Positions 6,861 to 12,734 of a DNA stretch of 20,999 bases are shown here, in pieces. Positions within the stretch are counted from its first letter, which is position 1, and every line of letters begins with the position of its first letter. The DNA comes from a virus. The translations under genes were made by a program, and so were the position numbers. Location of the stretch: IMG/VR virus record IMGVR_UViG_3300029267_002024, positions 1 to 20,999 of that record. One strand, 5' to 3'. The notes beneath the pieces were generated by a model that was not told the DNA's origin, did not search any database, and worked only from the letters and a program-made list of their open reading frames with translations.

Positions 6861-7036
6861 GCTCCTCTTCGCTCCAGTCCTCTCCCTTCCTCTCCAATCC
6901 TCTCCGCTCCGTTCCAGTCCCCTCCCATCCACTCCTTTGTGTATAGGACCTTGGAGAACCGTTGCGTTTCGTTCCACTCCCTTCCCATCCAATCCGCTCC
7001 GATCCCGTCCGGTCCTTTCCTGTCCCTTCCTTTGTG
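6855..7036 (-). repeat. Array 5 of degenerate pentamer GGANN
   Basis: This lies in the 313-bp gap between the DUF932-like gene stop and the 205-aa gene. One separator at 6935-6960 reads, on the minus strand, GGTTCTCCAAGGTCC then TATACACAAAGGA. The upstream edge near 7027-7050 holds a decayed separator (TTTGTGTTTTATCGGGGCACC on the plus strand, split by changes). The rest of the gap, 7050-7122, is GC-rich unique sequence with no visible gene. No further GGANN arrays occur to the right of this point. Confidence 0.93.
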
Positions 7037-7122
7037 TTTTATCGGGGCACCGTGAGACAGTATTCTGCATAGCGTCATTGCTACGAAGACCTCCCCCACG
7101 GGCCCCGACCCCAAGGTATGGC

Positions 7123-7926
7123 TCAGGATGAAAGCTGTGCCAATGCACCGGCATTGCGACACCACCCAATGCACCGGCGGTGGAGTTCCATGGTTCGTCT
7201 TCCGACTTCAGCAGCTTCGACAGTCCCAGGAAGATACTCGGTGATTGCATTGAAAATGTCCCAGATAGGAACCTCGACGTTGGCCTGCTCGGGAAGATCC
7301 GTTAGATGGGCTTCCTTCGGCAGGTGGAGTGCATGACGGAACAACATGGGCACCTTGCCCGCCGGGATGATCCCCCTGTCCTGAAGTTGTAACAAGAGAT
7401 AGGGGACCCGTTGCGAGTTGACGTGCAGCTTTTGGAAGGCAGCATACTCGTCTGCTTGCTGCTCGAAACAGCCGGAGAGACTTCCAATGGCGTTGTCAAC
7501 GAGAGTCGGCAACTCCCAGCGAATTCGGGAGTAGTGTTTTTGGGCCAAGATGATTTCGCCGCTGAACGCGAGATTCGAGCAGACGAAAACTTCGGCACCA
7601 TAGAGGAGACAAGCCGCAATGGACTTGTCAATGCTGTGACGCAAACCCAAGGCAAGCTCGCAACCATTGGGCGTTGCCCAGTCCAGGTTTTTCGAGTGGC
7701 TATCGGGTTTCACGTACATGACGCCAAAGTAGCGTCGGCCGTCGCTCGCCAAAACGTGTTGTTCACGGGACACCTTGATCTTGGCGTCTTTGAGTGAACG
7801 ACGAACTTCTTCATAGAAAGTCGCGTGAGAAATTGGAAACCATCTGTTCGTGGCTTCCGGAGCAAATGTTGGTAGCCGGTCGGGTTCAACGAAACGGTCG
7901 CCGGGTCTGTCGGAAAGCAATCCCAT
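7123..7926 (-). CDS. DUF932-like phage/plasmid protein, 267 aa
   Basis: The N-terminal half contains RRYFGVMYV and GCELALGLRHSIDKS. This is followed by AAEV-like strands and the signature VFVCSNLAFSGE at 113-124 with a following KHYSRIRW. The 'VCSN' motif followed by a basic cluster is typical of DUF932, a family of abundant phage and plasmid proteins without a settled function. The second half is helical, including WDIFNAITEYLPG and a C-terminal Cys-containing helix. The ATG at 7924-7926 has AGGGAG six bases upstream. The gene stands alone: array 5 follows it and a 108-bp non-coding stretch with an inverted-repeat arm precedes it. Assignment to DUF932 is moderate, made on the motif and length. 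Confidence 0.78.
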   Translation of the reverse strand: MGLLSDRPGDRFVEPDRLPTFAPEATNRWFPISHATFYEEVRRSLKDAKIKVSREQHVLASDGRRYFGVMYVKPDSHSKNLDWATPNGCELALGLRHSIDKSIAACLLYGAEVFVCSNLAFSGEIILAQKHYSRIRWELPTLVDNAIGSLSGCFEQQADEYAAFQKLHVNSQRVPYLLLQLQDRGIIPAGKVPMLFRHALHLPKEAHLTDLPEQANVEVPIWDIFNAITEYLPGTVEAAEVGRRTMELHRRCIGWCRNAGALAQLSS

Positions 7927-7959
7927 AACTTTCTCCCTTGTGCTTGGGAACGTGAATTG

Positions 7960-7984
7960 ATACTGAACTCAATAGGATGGGGTC
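7960..7984 (+). repeat. Inverted-repeat arm 1 bracketing the histone-like gene
   Basis: The sequence ATACTGAAC then TCAATAGGATGGGGTC matches, in reverse complement, positions 8828-8852 over 25 bases with a single mismatch. The two arms lie just downstream and just upstream of the gene at 8035-8808. An exact 24-of-25 match at this spacing is not expected by chance. Confidence 0.88.
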
Positions 7985-8034
7985 TACCTTGGGTCTTGAA
8001 ATACGCAATGAAACAAACTCAGAACGTGTGAATG

Positions 8035-8808
8035 CTACTTCTTGGCCGTCCGCTTCCTTCTGGAGGAAACTGGGGCCGGCTTGGACTTCGTTCCCGTGCC
8101 GTTTGCCTTGCGGGTCGGCTTGACAGCAGGAGTCCGTTTGCGGGACTTCGCGGGGGCTTTCTCAGAAGGCTCCTCAGCCGTTTCCGTCGACTTGGTGGAA
8201 ACGATGGAACGGATCTGGGAAATCTCAGGCCATTTGATCTGTCGACCAATGGACACGATTTCCTCGCCATGAACCACATGGATGTGGGCACCACCCGACG
8301 CCATAGCCTCCGGGGTTGCTTTTCCGGGGTGTTGGGTGAGAACGTCAACTTCGTACCGGACTTCCTCACCCATCTTCAGGTATCGTTTGCCCTTCGAGCA
8401 GACGATCCCGAGTTCCTTTTCCCCTGCCGTTCCATTGGCCATTTTGCGTGCTCGGATGAACACACAGAAACGGCCCGATTCGGCGGCTTCCCACAGTGAC
8501 TCGATGACTTCCGGCGAATAGCCGGTTTTCATCGCGGCGGCTGCCTCCAACTTGGCCTTCTTTTCGGCTTCCTTTGCCGCTTTGGCCTCGGCCTTTTTGG
8601 CTTCGGCTTCCTTGTACCTGCGAAGGATCTCCTTTTCTTCTGCCGTCATCGGCTTGGCGGCCGGCTTGTCTGCCGGCTTGCCGGTTGACTTGGCAGGAGA
8701 CTTCTTCGCAGAGGCCTTTTTCGCCGCGGAGTTTGTCGGCTTGGCGGCCGACTTGGCGGGCGTAGCCTTGCGGGAGGTTTTCTTGGCTGTGGTAGCTTTG
8801 CGTGCCAT
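8035..8808 (-). CDS. Histone-H1-like basic protein with central globular domain, 257 aa
   Basis: Residues 1-53 are an A/K/T/P/S tail (for example KKASAKKSPAKSTGKPADKP). Residues 55-93 form a charged heptad-rich helix (EEKEILRRYKEAEAKKAEAK), probably coiled coil. Residues 97-205 are a compact domain with SLWEAAESGRFCVFIRARK and ISQIRSIVS, which I do not recognise. Residues 217-257 are a second basic tail rich in K, R, P and T. Two H1-like tails around a small domain suggest a DNA-compacting or nucleoid-binding role, by analogy with bacterial H1-like proteins. The start at 8806-8808 has AGGAG eight bases upstream. The gene is bracketed by a 25-bp inverted repeat (7960-7984 and 8828-8852), which sets it apart as a unit. 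Confidence 0.82.
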   Translation of the reverse strand: MARKATTAKKTSRKATPAKSAAKPTNSAAKKASAKKSPAKSTGKPADKPAAKPMTAEEKEILRRYKEAEAKKAEAKAAKEAEKKAKLEAAAAMKTGYSPEVIESLWEAAESGRFCVFIRARKMANGTAGEKELGIVCSKGKRYLKMGEEVRYEVDVLTQHPGKATPEAMASGGAHIHVVHGEEIVSIGRQIKWPEISQIRSIVSTKSTETAEEPSEKAPAKSRKRTPAVKPTRKANGTGTKSKPAPVSSRRKRTAKK

Positions 8809-8827
8809 GATATGGCTCCTTTCGTTT

Positions 8828-8852
8828 GACCCCATCCTATTGAATTCAGTAT
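8828..8852 (-). repeat. Inverted-repeat arm 2 upstream of the histone-like gene
   Basis: On the minus strand this reads ATACTGAATTCAATAGGA then TGGGGTC, the partner of 7960-7984. Its G-rich end points at the ribosome site of the gene and is 20 bases from the start codon. It could therefore be a promoter or the start of the leader RNA. Confidence 0.88.
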
Positions 8853-8905
8853 TGGGGGCTGGACTGGGTTGCCGTAGAAAACTCAGAAACGGAAACTACG
8901 CTGGA

Positions 8906-9292
8906 TTACGTGTGGAGTGACCAGCCGTGGGTCTTTTCCAGACAGACGGAAAACGTGGGGGCTCCCCCATCACCACCATTATCATGGTGGCCATGGAAGA
9001 TTAGTCCTCCGAACAACCCTGCCGCGTGAAACGTGAACGACAGGGGGGCAAAGTCCTGGTGAAGCTCACATCGCGACTTCGGATTGTGCTTCCGAAGATT
9101 GCCCAACATCTCGAAGCAATGCACTAGTGATTGCTTCAGACGACGGGAATCCGCATTGTCCGGTAGCTTGGAAAGGTATGTTAGGCACTCATCATACCTT
9201 TGAGCTGCCGGATCTGTAATGTGGAATCCTTCGGGCAGACGAACATCGGAGACATCCAGTGGAATCGTTTTGCCAAGAATTGTACCGCTCAT
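8906..9292 (-). CDS. DUF4120-like protein, 128 aa
   Basis: The C-terminal half has a very characteristic run: ELHQDFAPLSFTFHAAG, then GGLIFHGHHDNGGDGG, APTFSVCL and a final GWSLHT. I recall this glycine/histidine-rich pattern ending in GWSIHT as that of DUF4120, a small family of unknown function in phages and in mobile DNA. The several His and Asp residues could bind metal, but no known active site is recognisable. The N-terminal half carries NADSRRLKQSLVHCFEML. GGGAG six to seven bases upstream supports the ATG at 9290-9292; the longer frame upstream runs antisense through G6 element copy B. Family call is fairly confident. Confidence 0.8.
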   Translation of the reverse strand: MSGTILGKTIPLDVSDVRLPEGFHITDPAAQRYDECLTYLSKLPDNADSRRLKQSLVHCFEMLGNLRKHNPKSRCELHQDFAPLSFTFHAAGLFGGLIFHGHHDNGGDGGAPTFSVCLEKTHGWSLHT

Positions 9293-9307
9293 TTTCAACT
9301 CCCGTTG

Positions 9308-9332
9308 AATAAAAACCGTGATTAGGGGGGTA
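9308..9332 (+). promoter_or_regulatory. G6 element copy B, opposite strand to its neighbours
   Basis: The plus strand carries AATAAAAACCGTGATTA, six G and TA, the 25-bp core of the element. It lies between two leftward genes but points right, toward the divergent region and the rightward block at 10812. A short frame (ATG then five codons and stop) follows directly. As a promoter it would yield RNA antisense to the genes at 9343-9908. Confidence 0.65.
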
Positions 9333-9342
9333 ATGGTATCGG

Positions 9343-9546
9343 TCACTTGACCGAAACCACAATTCCGTTCTCGACAGTTGCACTGGCGTACCACGTATGT
9401 GGTTTCGGGTAGTGCGGGCCTTCGAGTGAAACCCTACCATTTTGCGGGCAGGGGAACGGGCCGGGTGAAAACACTCGGACTTCCTTCCCTTGCTTCACGG
9501 CTTCCTTGAGGGCTTTCTTGGTCTTGAAATTTGGGTCGCAGTACAT
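9343..9546 (-). CDS. Small conserved phage protein, 67 aa
   Basis: The protein is MYCDPNFKTKKALKEAVKQG followed by KEVRVFSPGPFPCPQNG and then EGPHYPKPHTWYASATVENG. The central pattern 'P-P-NG-V-EGPHYPKPH-WYA-V--G' is one I know from many small phage and plasmid proteins of unknown function. It appears to be a small beta-rich fold after one N-terminal helix. AAGGAT seven bases upstream supports the ATG at 9544-9546 rather than the longer frame starting near 9579. It stands alone between two short non-coding gaps. Confidence 0.78.
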   Translation of the reverse strand: MYCDPNFKTKKALKEAVKQGKEVRVFSPGPFPCPQNGRVSLEGPHYPKPHTWYASATVENGIVVSVK

Positions 9547-9601
9547 TGTTCTATCCTTTACCTTGGGAATGTACGGCAACCCAATCCAGCCCCGAATAAG
9601 A

Positions 9602-9624
9602 AAGGGGGCCCCAATGGTTGGCCT
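9602..9624 (+). repeat. Inverted-repeat arm 1 bracketing the 88-aa gene
   Basis: AAGGGGGCCCCAATGG followed by TTGGCCT is a perfect 23-base inverted match to 9929-9951. It contains the internal palindrome GGGGCCCC. It is 18 bases beyond the stop codon of the enclosed gene. Confidence 0.9.
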
Positions 9625-9641
9625 ATGCGGGTCAACGTGAC

Positions 9642-9908
9642 TTATGAGATGGGTTCGATGCTGTTGCGAAGTATACGGGTAATGTATCCATCATGTACTT
9701 CGCACGCTATAGACTGATTGCCAGCACGAATACGGAATCTGCCCTGTCTTGCGTAGGGCAAGTGACCTAGGCTATCGCATCCATTGGCCAATAGAACGCG
9801 GATGCGATCATAGTTGATGTGGGCATTCCACAGTGCGTCAACCGATGGGAATGCGGGCTCCGTTTGAAAATACCGTCGTTTCATAACAATTCCGGCCGGA
9901 TTTGGCAT
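9642..9908 (-). CDS. Unknown 88-aa protein bracketed by inverted repeats
   Basis: I do not recognise this protein. It begins MPNPAGIVMKRRYFQTEP and contains SVDALWNAHINYDRIRVLLANG, a helix-strand pair. It ends in a short beta-rich part, RFRIRAGNQSIACEVHDGYI. The start at 9906-9908 is supported by AGGTG five bases upstream. A second ATG eight codons later and a TTG nine codons earlier are alternatives. It is the first gene leftward of the divergent region. A perfect 23-bp inverted repeat lies immediately outside it on each side (9602-9624, 9929-9951), so gene plus arms form a unit of about 350 bp. Confidence 0.65.
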   Translation of the reverse strand: MPNPAGIVMKRRYFQTEPAFPSVDALWNAHINYDRIRVLLANGCDSLGHLPYARQGRFRIRAGNQSIACEVHDGYITRILRNSIEPIS

Positions 9909-9928
9909 AGCTTCACCTATAGCTTTCC

Positions 9929-9951
9929 AGGCCAACCATTGGGGCCCCCTT
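9929..9951 (-). repeat. Inverted-repeat arm 2 upstream of the 88-aa gene
   Basis: This is the reverse complement of 9602-9624, perfect over 23 bases. It lies 21 bases upstream of the gene's start codon, inside the presumed leader or promoter. Confidence 0.9.
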
Positions 9952-10811
9952 AGATTTTGGGGCCATTGTCCCGATGAGACCTACCGCAGCAGGCGTCACT
10001 ATTCCCGGAACATCTTCCGGTATCCCATCGCGTATCGAATTGACCCGGTGGCGAACTAGACTTCGCCATGGGGCCAATCGACGCACCGGGTTGGAAAGGA
10101 TCTACTTCGGGTAAAGGATCGCGTTTGCACCACCCGCAGGTATTCCCGGGATTGCCAACCCGGTTTCCCCTGCCCCACCTATCACGATGGGGGCGGTCCC
10201 TAGGGTTCCCCACGAACCCCGTTCAGTTGTCAATCGGCTGCATAGGGTAACCGATCAACCCGTATTCTAGCAGATATTAGGATAAGATCAAGGCTGAAAT
10301 GGGCCATTTTAGGATTTTGTGTCAATACCCCCTATGGGGCATTAAGTGTGGGGGATTGTGGTAGTTTGTGGGGACTTGTGGGGGATAGTGGCCCATGGGG
10401 CTGGATTGGGGCCGGATTGGCCCATGGGGGTCGTCAGAATAGGGGCAAATCATCGCGTACGCTTCGCAGGGGGCCATGGAAGCTAGGCTATAGGGTCCAG
10501 GGGTTGAACTAGCTTCGGGGCCCATACAGGCGAACCAGGGCCTATATACCCCATGGGTGGGGATTAGAATAGGGGGGTGTTAAGATGGGCTGTTATGGGC
10601 TGTGCTACTATTTAAGTGCGAAGTAGGTTCGGAAAACCACTATGGGGGGTGTGGTTGGATTATTGTCAGTTCTGTCAGTCTAAATTATCAAAACCCGTTT
10701 GACGATTATTGTCAGTTATTTCAGGAATTATTGCGAAAACCACTTGATCCTAATTTGGGCTAGGATAGAATGAGGGAAACCACTGCTAGCTTTTGCACAA
10801 GGGTATCACTC
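9952..10811. other. Non-coding divergent region, candidate control region or replication origin
   Basis: About 860 bp separate the leftward gene ending its unit at 9951 from the rightward gene at 10812. Open frames here (9950-10213 and 10322-10525, minus) lack ribosome sites and have P/G/H-rich, non-protein-like composition. The region is dense in GGGGCC and CCCATGGGG words, for example GGCCCATGGGG at 10390-10400 and again at 10418-10428. The plus strand from 10320 to 10600 is strongly G-rich, with many runs of four or five G. AT-richer patches occur at 10255-10320 and 10655-10760, the latter with the 14-bp direct repeat. Strand switch, non-coding status, G skew and repeats together suggest a control region or origin. 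Confidence 0.6.
10658..10717 (+). repeat. 14-bp direct repeat pair in front of the rightward genes
   Basis: GATTATTGTCAGTT occurs at 10658-10671 and again at 10704-10717, 46 bp apart (between four and five helical turns). GAAAACCACT-like words recur nearby at about 10632, 10735 and 10775. Lying within 160 bp of the first rightward gene, these could be operators or iterons. Confidence 0.65.
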
Positions 10812-11339
10812 ATGGCAAAGAAAGTTTCAACCAAGGAACGGACTAAGGGACGAGCTAAGGGTCGGACTAAGGGACGTTCCACACCAAAAGATAATGGGCA
10901 GACACGGAAGGATTACACCCTCACGGTAAGCCGGTCAGATGACGTGGATGTCATGACCGTTCACAAGAGCCGTGGGATTAAGAGTGGACTGGGAGTCTGT
11001 AGCTTTGCAGCCGACTTGCTGCGGGTGAACGAGGATCTTCCCAAGCACCGCCGCATGACGGACGAAGAGATGCGACGGATTATGATCGAGGAATTTTCTC
11101 ACAGACTGACGCTTGCCCGCTCCAGCATACGGCGGCTGTACGAGCGGAGGATTACCATGGGGTACTACCGTACCCTTTACAACATGGGCCATTTGATAAA
11201 GAAGAAACCAAGGAAGCTCTCACATCAGTTCGATACGAAAGGCGAGATCATACCGGAGGCAAGGGGTAAAGGACGACCTAGCCGTACCGTTCGCGATCTT
11301 CTGGAGGAGAAACGATGGGCAAAGAAAGCCAAAACATGA
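10812..11339 (+). CDS. Unknown basic 175-aa protein, first gene of the rightward block
   Basis: Residues 1-30 are strongly basic, with a tandem motif (ERTKGRAKGRTKGRSTP) in which TKGR/AKGR repeats, similar in feel to AT-hook-type tails. The rest is mostly helical and includes DLPKHRRMTDEEMRRIMIEEF and a run SIRRLYERRITMGYYRTLYNMG, which might bind DNA. I do not recognise a family. The start at 10812 was chosen because AAGGG lies nine bases upstream; a longer frame from 10770 has none. The last 25 bases overlap the next gene. Being first after the divergent region, it may encode a regulator, but there is no clear helix-turn-helix I would commit to. Confidence 0.72.
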   Translation: MAKKVSTKERTKGRAKGRTKGRSTPKDNGQTRKDYTLTVSRSDDVDVMTVHKSRGIKSGLGVCSFAADLLRVNEDLPKHRRMTDEEMRRIMIEEFSHRLTLARSSIRRLYERRITMGYYRTLYNMGHLIKKKPRKLSHQFDTKGEIIPEARGKGRPSRTVRDLLEEKRWAKKAKT

Positions 11340-11584
11340 ATGGGAGAGAACCGGGTCGGGTGCCTTGTCCGCTTTGTCTGCGGTTTCGGTTGGCGAGGAA
11401 GTACGATGGACTGGATCTTGGGAACTTCGATTTCTGCCCGCTGTGCGGAAGGGAGATGAAGGCCAATGGCAAAGTTTCTCTCCGTTCGGAAAACGCTGGA
11501 AGTCTGCCGCAGCTTGGGATGGTTGATCGGCAAGGTGGAGCAACCTGCCAACTATCGACGGTCGGGCTTGCAGGGTGCATCTGA
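11315..11584 (+). CDS. Small zinc-ribbon protein, 89 aa
   Basis: The protein has CPLC at 18-21 and CPLCGREM starting at 41, giving the four-cysteine CxxC-x19-CxxC spacing of a zinc ribbon (C18, C21, C41, C44). The ribosome site GGAGGAG is excellent, four bases before the ATG at 11315, and is itself inside the preceding gene. Residues 1-52 look like real protein. From residue 52 onward the reading frame overlaps the next gene by 119 bases and becomes low-information sequence, so the C-terminal half may be only what the other frame imposes. Zinc ribbons like this often bind nucleic acid or other proteins; the exact role is unknown. Confidence 0.7.
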   Translation: MGKESQNMNGREPGRVPCPLCLRFRLARKYDGLDLGNFDFCPLCGREMKANGKVSLRSENAGSLPQLGMVDRQGGATCQLSTVGLAGCI

Positions 11585-11924
11585 CCTCTTCGGGTTTGCC
11601 GACCTTGTGGCGATTGTTCCGGGTAAGCCTGGAACCTTGTACCTCCAGGTAACGGCCGGTGGGAACGGTTCGGTTCGCGTCGATAAGATGCTGGACTTTG
11701 AGGACGGTGTGGCTGATGCTGTTCAGACGGTTCTGAATGCAGGCAACTACGTTGAGGTATGGGATTGGGTAGTGCGAAGCCCGCGGGGAACCAAACGGAA
11801 GTTTCGGGATGCGATCCGTTGGCAACTCTCTACGCAGTTTGATGAGCTTGTTGCGGAACGGGTTCAGGACTTCTCGGAATTTGCGGTGGATTGGTCCAAA
11901 TCATTCCGGGAGATTGTGGGATGA
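11466..11924 (+). CDS. PD-(D/E)XK-like (VRR-NUC/resolvase-type) phage protein, 152 aa
   Basis: The protein reads TLEVCRSLGWLIGKVEQ, then DLFGFADLVAI at about 40-50, a PG-containing turn, and LYLQVTAGGNGSVRVDKM. This 'DLFGF-D--A----- -QVT' arrangement is familiar from phage proteins related to PD-(D/E)XK nucleases. Asp in the first motif is followed by a strand with Q-V-T where E-x-K would be. With Q replacing the usual acid, catalysis is uncertain. The start at 11466 follows GAAGGCC, and the N-terminal segment (TLEVCRSLGW) belongs to the family pattern. The overlap of 119 bases with the zinc-ribbon gene therefore seems real. Its TGA overlaps the next ATG (ATGA). Confidence 0.7.
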   Translation: MAKFLSVRKTLEVCRSLGWLIGKVEQPANYRRSGLQGASDLFGFADLVAIVPGKPGTLYLQVTAGGNGSVRVDKMLDFEDGVADAVQTVLNAGNYVEVWDWVVRSPRGTKRKFRDAIRWQLSTQFDELVAERVQDFSEFAVDWSKSFREIVG

Positions 11925-12397
11925 ACGTCTTGCTTCAGACCGCTGGGTATTTGGGGCTCTCGGGACCTGTTGGGATCTTGCTCGGACTAGGTGGGATCTT
12001 CATCCTCACGGGACTGTTGTTGTGGTGGTTGAACCGGCGACCAGGGTATTGCTATGAGTGCTGGGAGAAGGGGAAGTTTACACTGCGTCCGACGGCAGGG
12101 GTCCGGTGCTATTGCCAGCATCCGATTGGGCCGTGGACCCCGAGCCACTTCTTTCACGGTGGGTTCTTCTACGCGGTAGCGAGGTGTGCGTTTGCAAAGG
12201 ACTGGGATACCTGGATGGTGATTCTGGCCGTGCTGGCGTTCGAGGCGTTGTGGGAGATCGTGGAGAATACCAAGTTGGTGATTATGGCTTTTCACAAGGC
12301 CAATCATCATAGCTACTGGGGTGACTCGGTGGCGAATTCGATTGGGGACATGTTGGCTTGTTTACTTGGGGCTTGTGCCTTAGCACTTTTCATTTAG
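11921..12397 (+). CDS. DUF2585-like integral membrane protein, 158 aa
   Basis: Residues 16-37 form a membrane span (GLGGIFILTGLLLWW). Residues 43-67 are a soluble Cys-rich loop with CYEC and CYC. Residues 74-84 read PSHFFHGGFFY, residues 107-117 read FEALWEIVENT, and 131-143 read SYWGDSVANSIGD. Two more hydrophobic segments lie at about 97-113 and 141-158. The SHxxHGxxFY, EAxWEIxEN and YxGDSxxNSxxD motifs match my memory of the DUF2585 (UPF0314) membrane family, found mainly in bacterial chromosomes; its function is unknown. The Cys-rich loop, possibly a metal site, is extra as far as I know. ATGA overlap with the previous gene implies coupling. Confidence 0.75.
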   Translation: MNVLLQTAGYLGLSGPVGILLGLGGIFILTGLLLWWLNRRPGYCYECWEKGKFTLRPTAGVRCYCQHPIGPWTPSHFFHGGFFYAVARCAFAKDWDTWMVILAVLAFEALWEIVENTKLVIMAFHKANHHSYWGDSVANSIGDMLACLLGACALALFI

Positions 12398-12406
12398 GAG
12401 CGAATC

Positions 12407-12712
12407 ATGGAAAACAACTTGCGTTTCCGAATTGCGTTGCGACTTGCGGCCGGCAGAAAAATGGATACTAAAGATTTCAAGAGTTTCAAGGCTGCGATGA
12501 GAGACCAAGACGTTCAAGAGGAGATCTTAACGGCCGTATCGGTTGGGATGTTTGAGATCATCGGGTCTTCAGAGACCTTTGTGCCGATTTATGACTCAGA
12601 AGGTATCCTGACGGGACTAGATGGTAGCCTGGTTGAAGTCTTCCGGGCACTTCTTCAATTCATGCTTGAGCATTGGGATGAAATTCTGAAGATCATCCTG
12701 CTGCTTATCTGA
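12407..12712 (+). CDS. Unknown 101-aa protein
   Basis: I do not recognise this protein. It is highly charged and helical at the N-terminus (FRIALRLAAGRKMDTKDFKS). The middle has a segment FVPIYDSEGILTG, and the C-terminus is amphipathic to hydrophobic (VEVFRALLQFMLEHWDEILK then IILLLI). The hydrophobic end is too short for a confident membrane span. TAGGAG lies seven bases before the ATG at 12407, and the gap from the DUF2585-like gene is nine bases, so it is probably in the same operon. Confidence 0.72.
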   Translation: MENNLRFRIALRLAAGRKMDTKDFKSFKAAMRDQDVQEEILTAVSVGMFEIIGSSETFVPIYDSEGILTGLDGSLVEVFRALLQFMLEHWDEILKIILLLI

Positions 12713-12734
12713 GCGGCGTACCGGGGAATTTACC

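Noticed and set aside
6810-7250. In-frame N-terminal extension of the 205-aa gene through array 5 (similarly for the 81-aa and 99-aa genes)
   Set aside because: The true start has AGGAG at proper spacing; the extension is array sequence open by lack of stops.
8973-8990. Perfect hairpin CCACCAT-TATC-ATGGTGG as a terminator
   Set aside because: It lies inside the conserved His/Gly-rich coding part of the DUF4120-like gene and has no U-tract; the codons explain it.
9950-10525. Open frames of 87 and 67 residues on the minus strand in the divergent region
   Set aside because: No ribosome sites, P/G/H-biased composition and no recognisable protein features.
10320-10600. G-quadruplex in the G-rich part of the divergent region
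   Set aside because: There are many G4-G5 runs, but the loops between consecutive runs are mostly long. I cannot support a stable structure by eye, so it is mentioned only as G skew.
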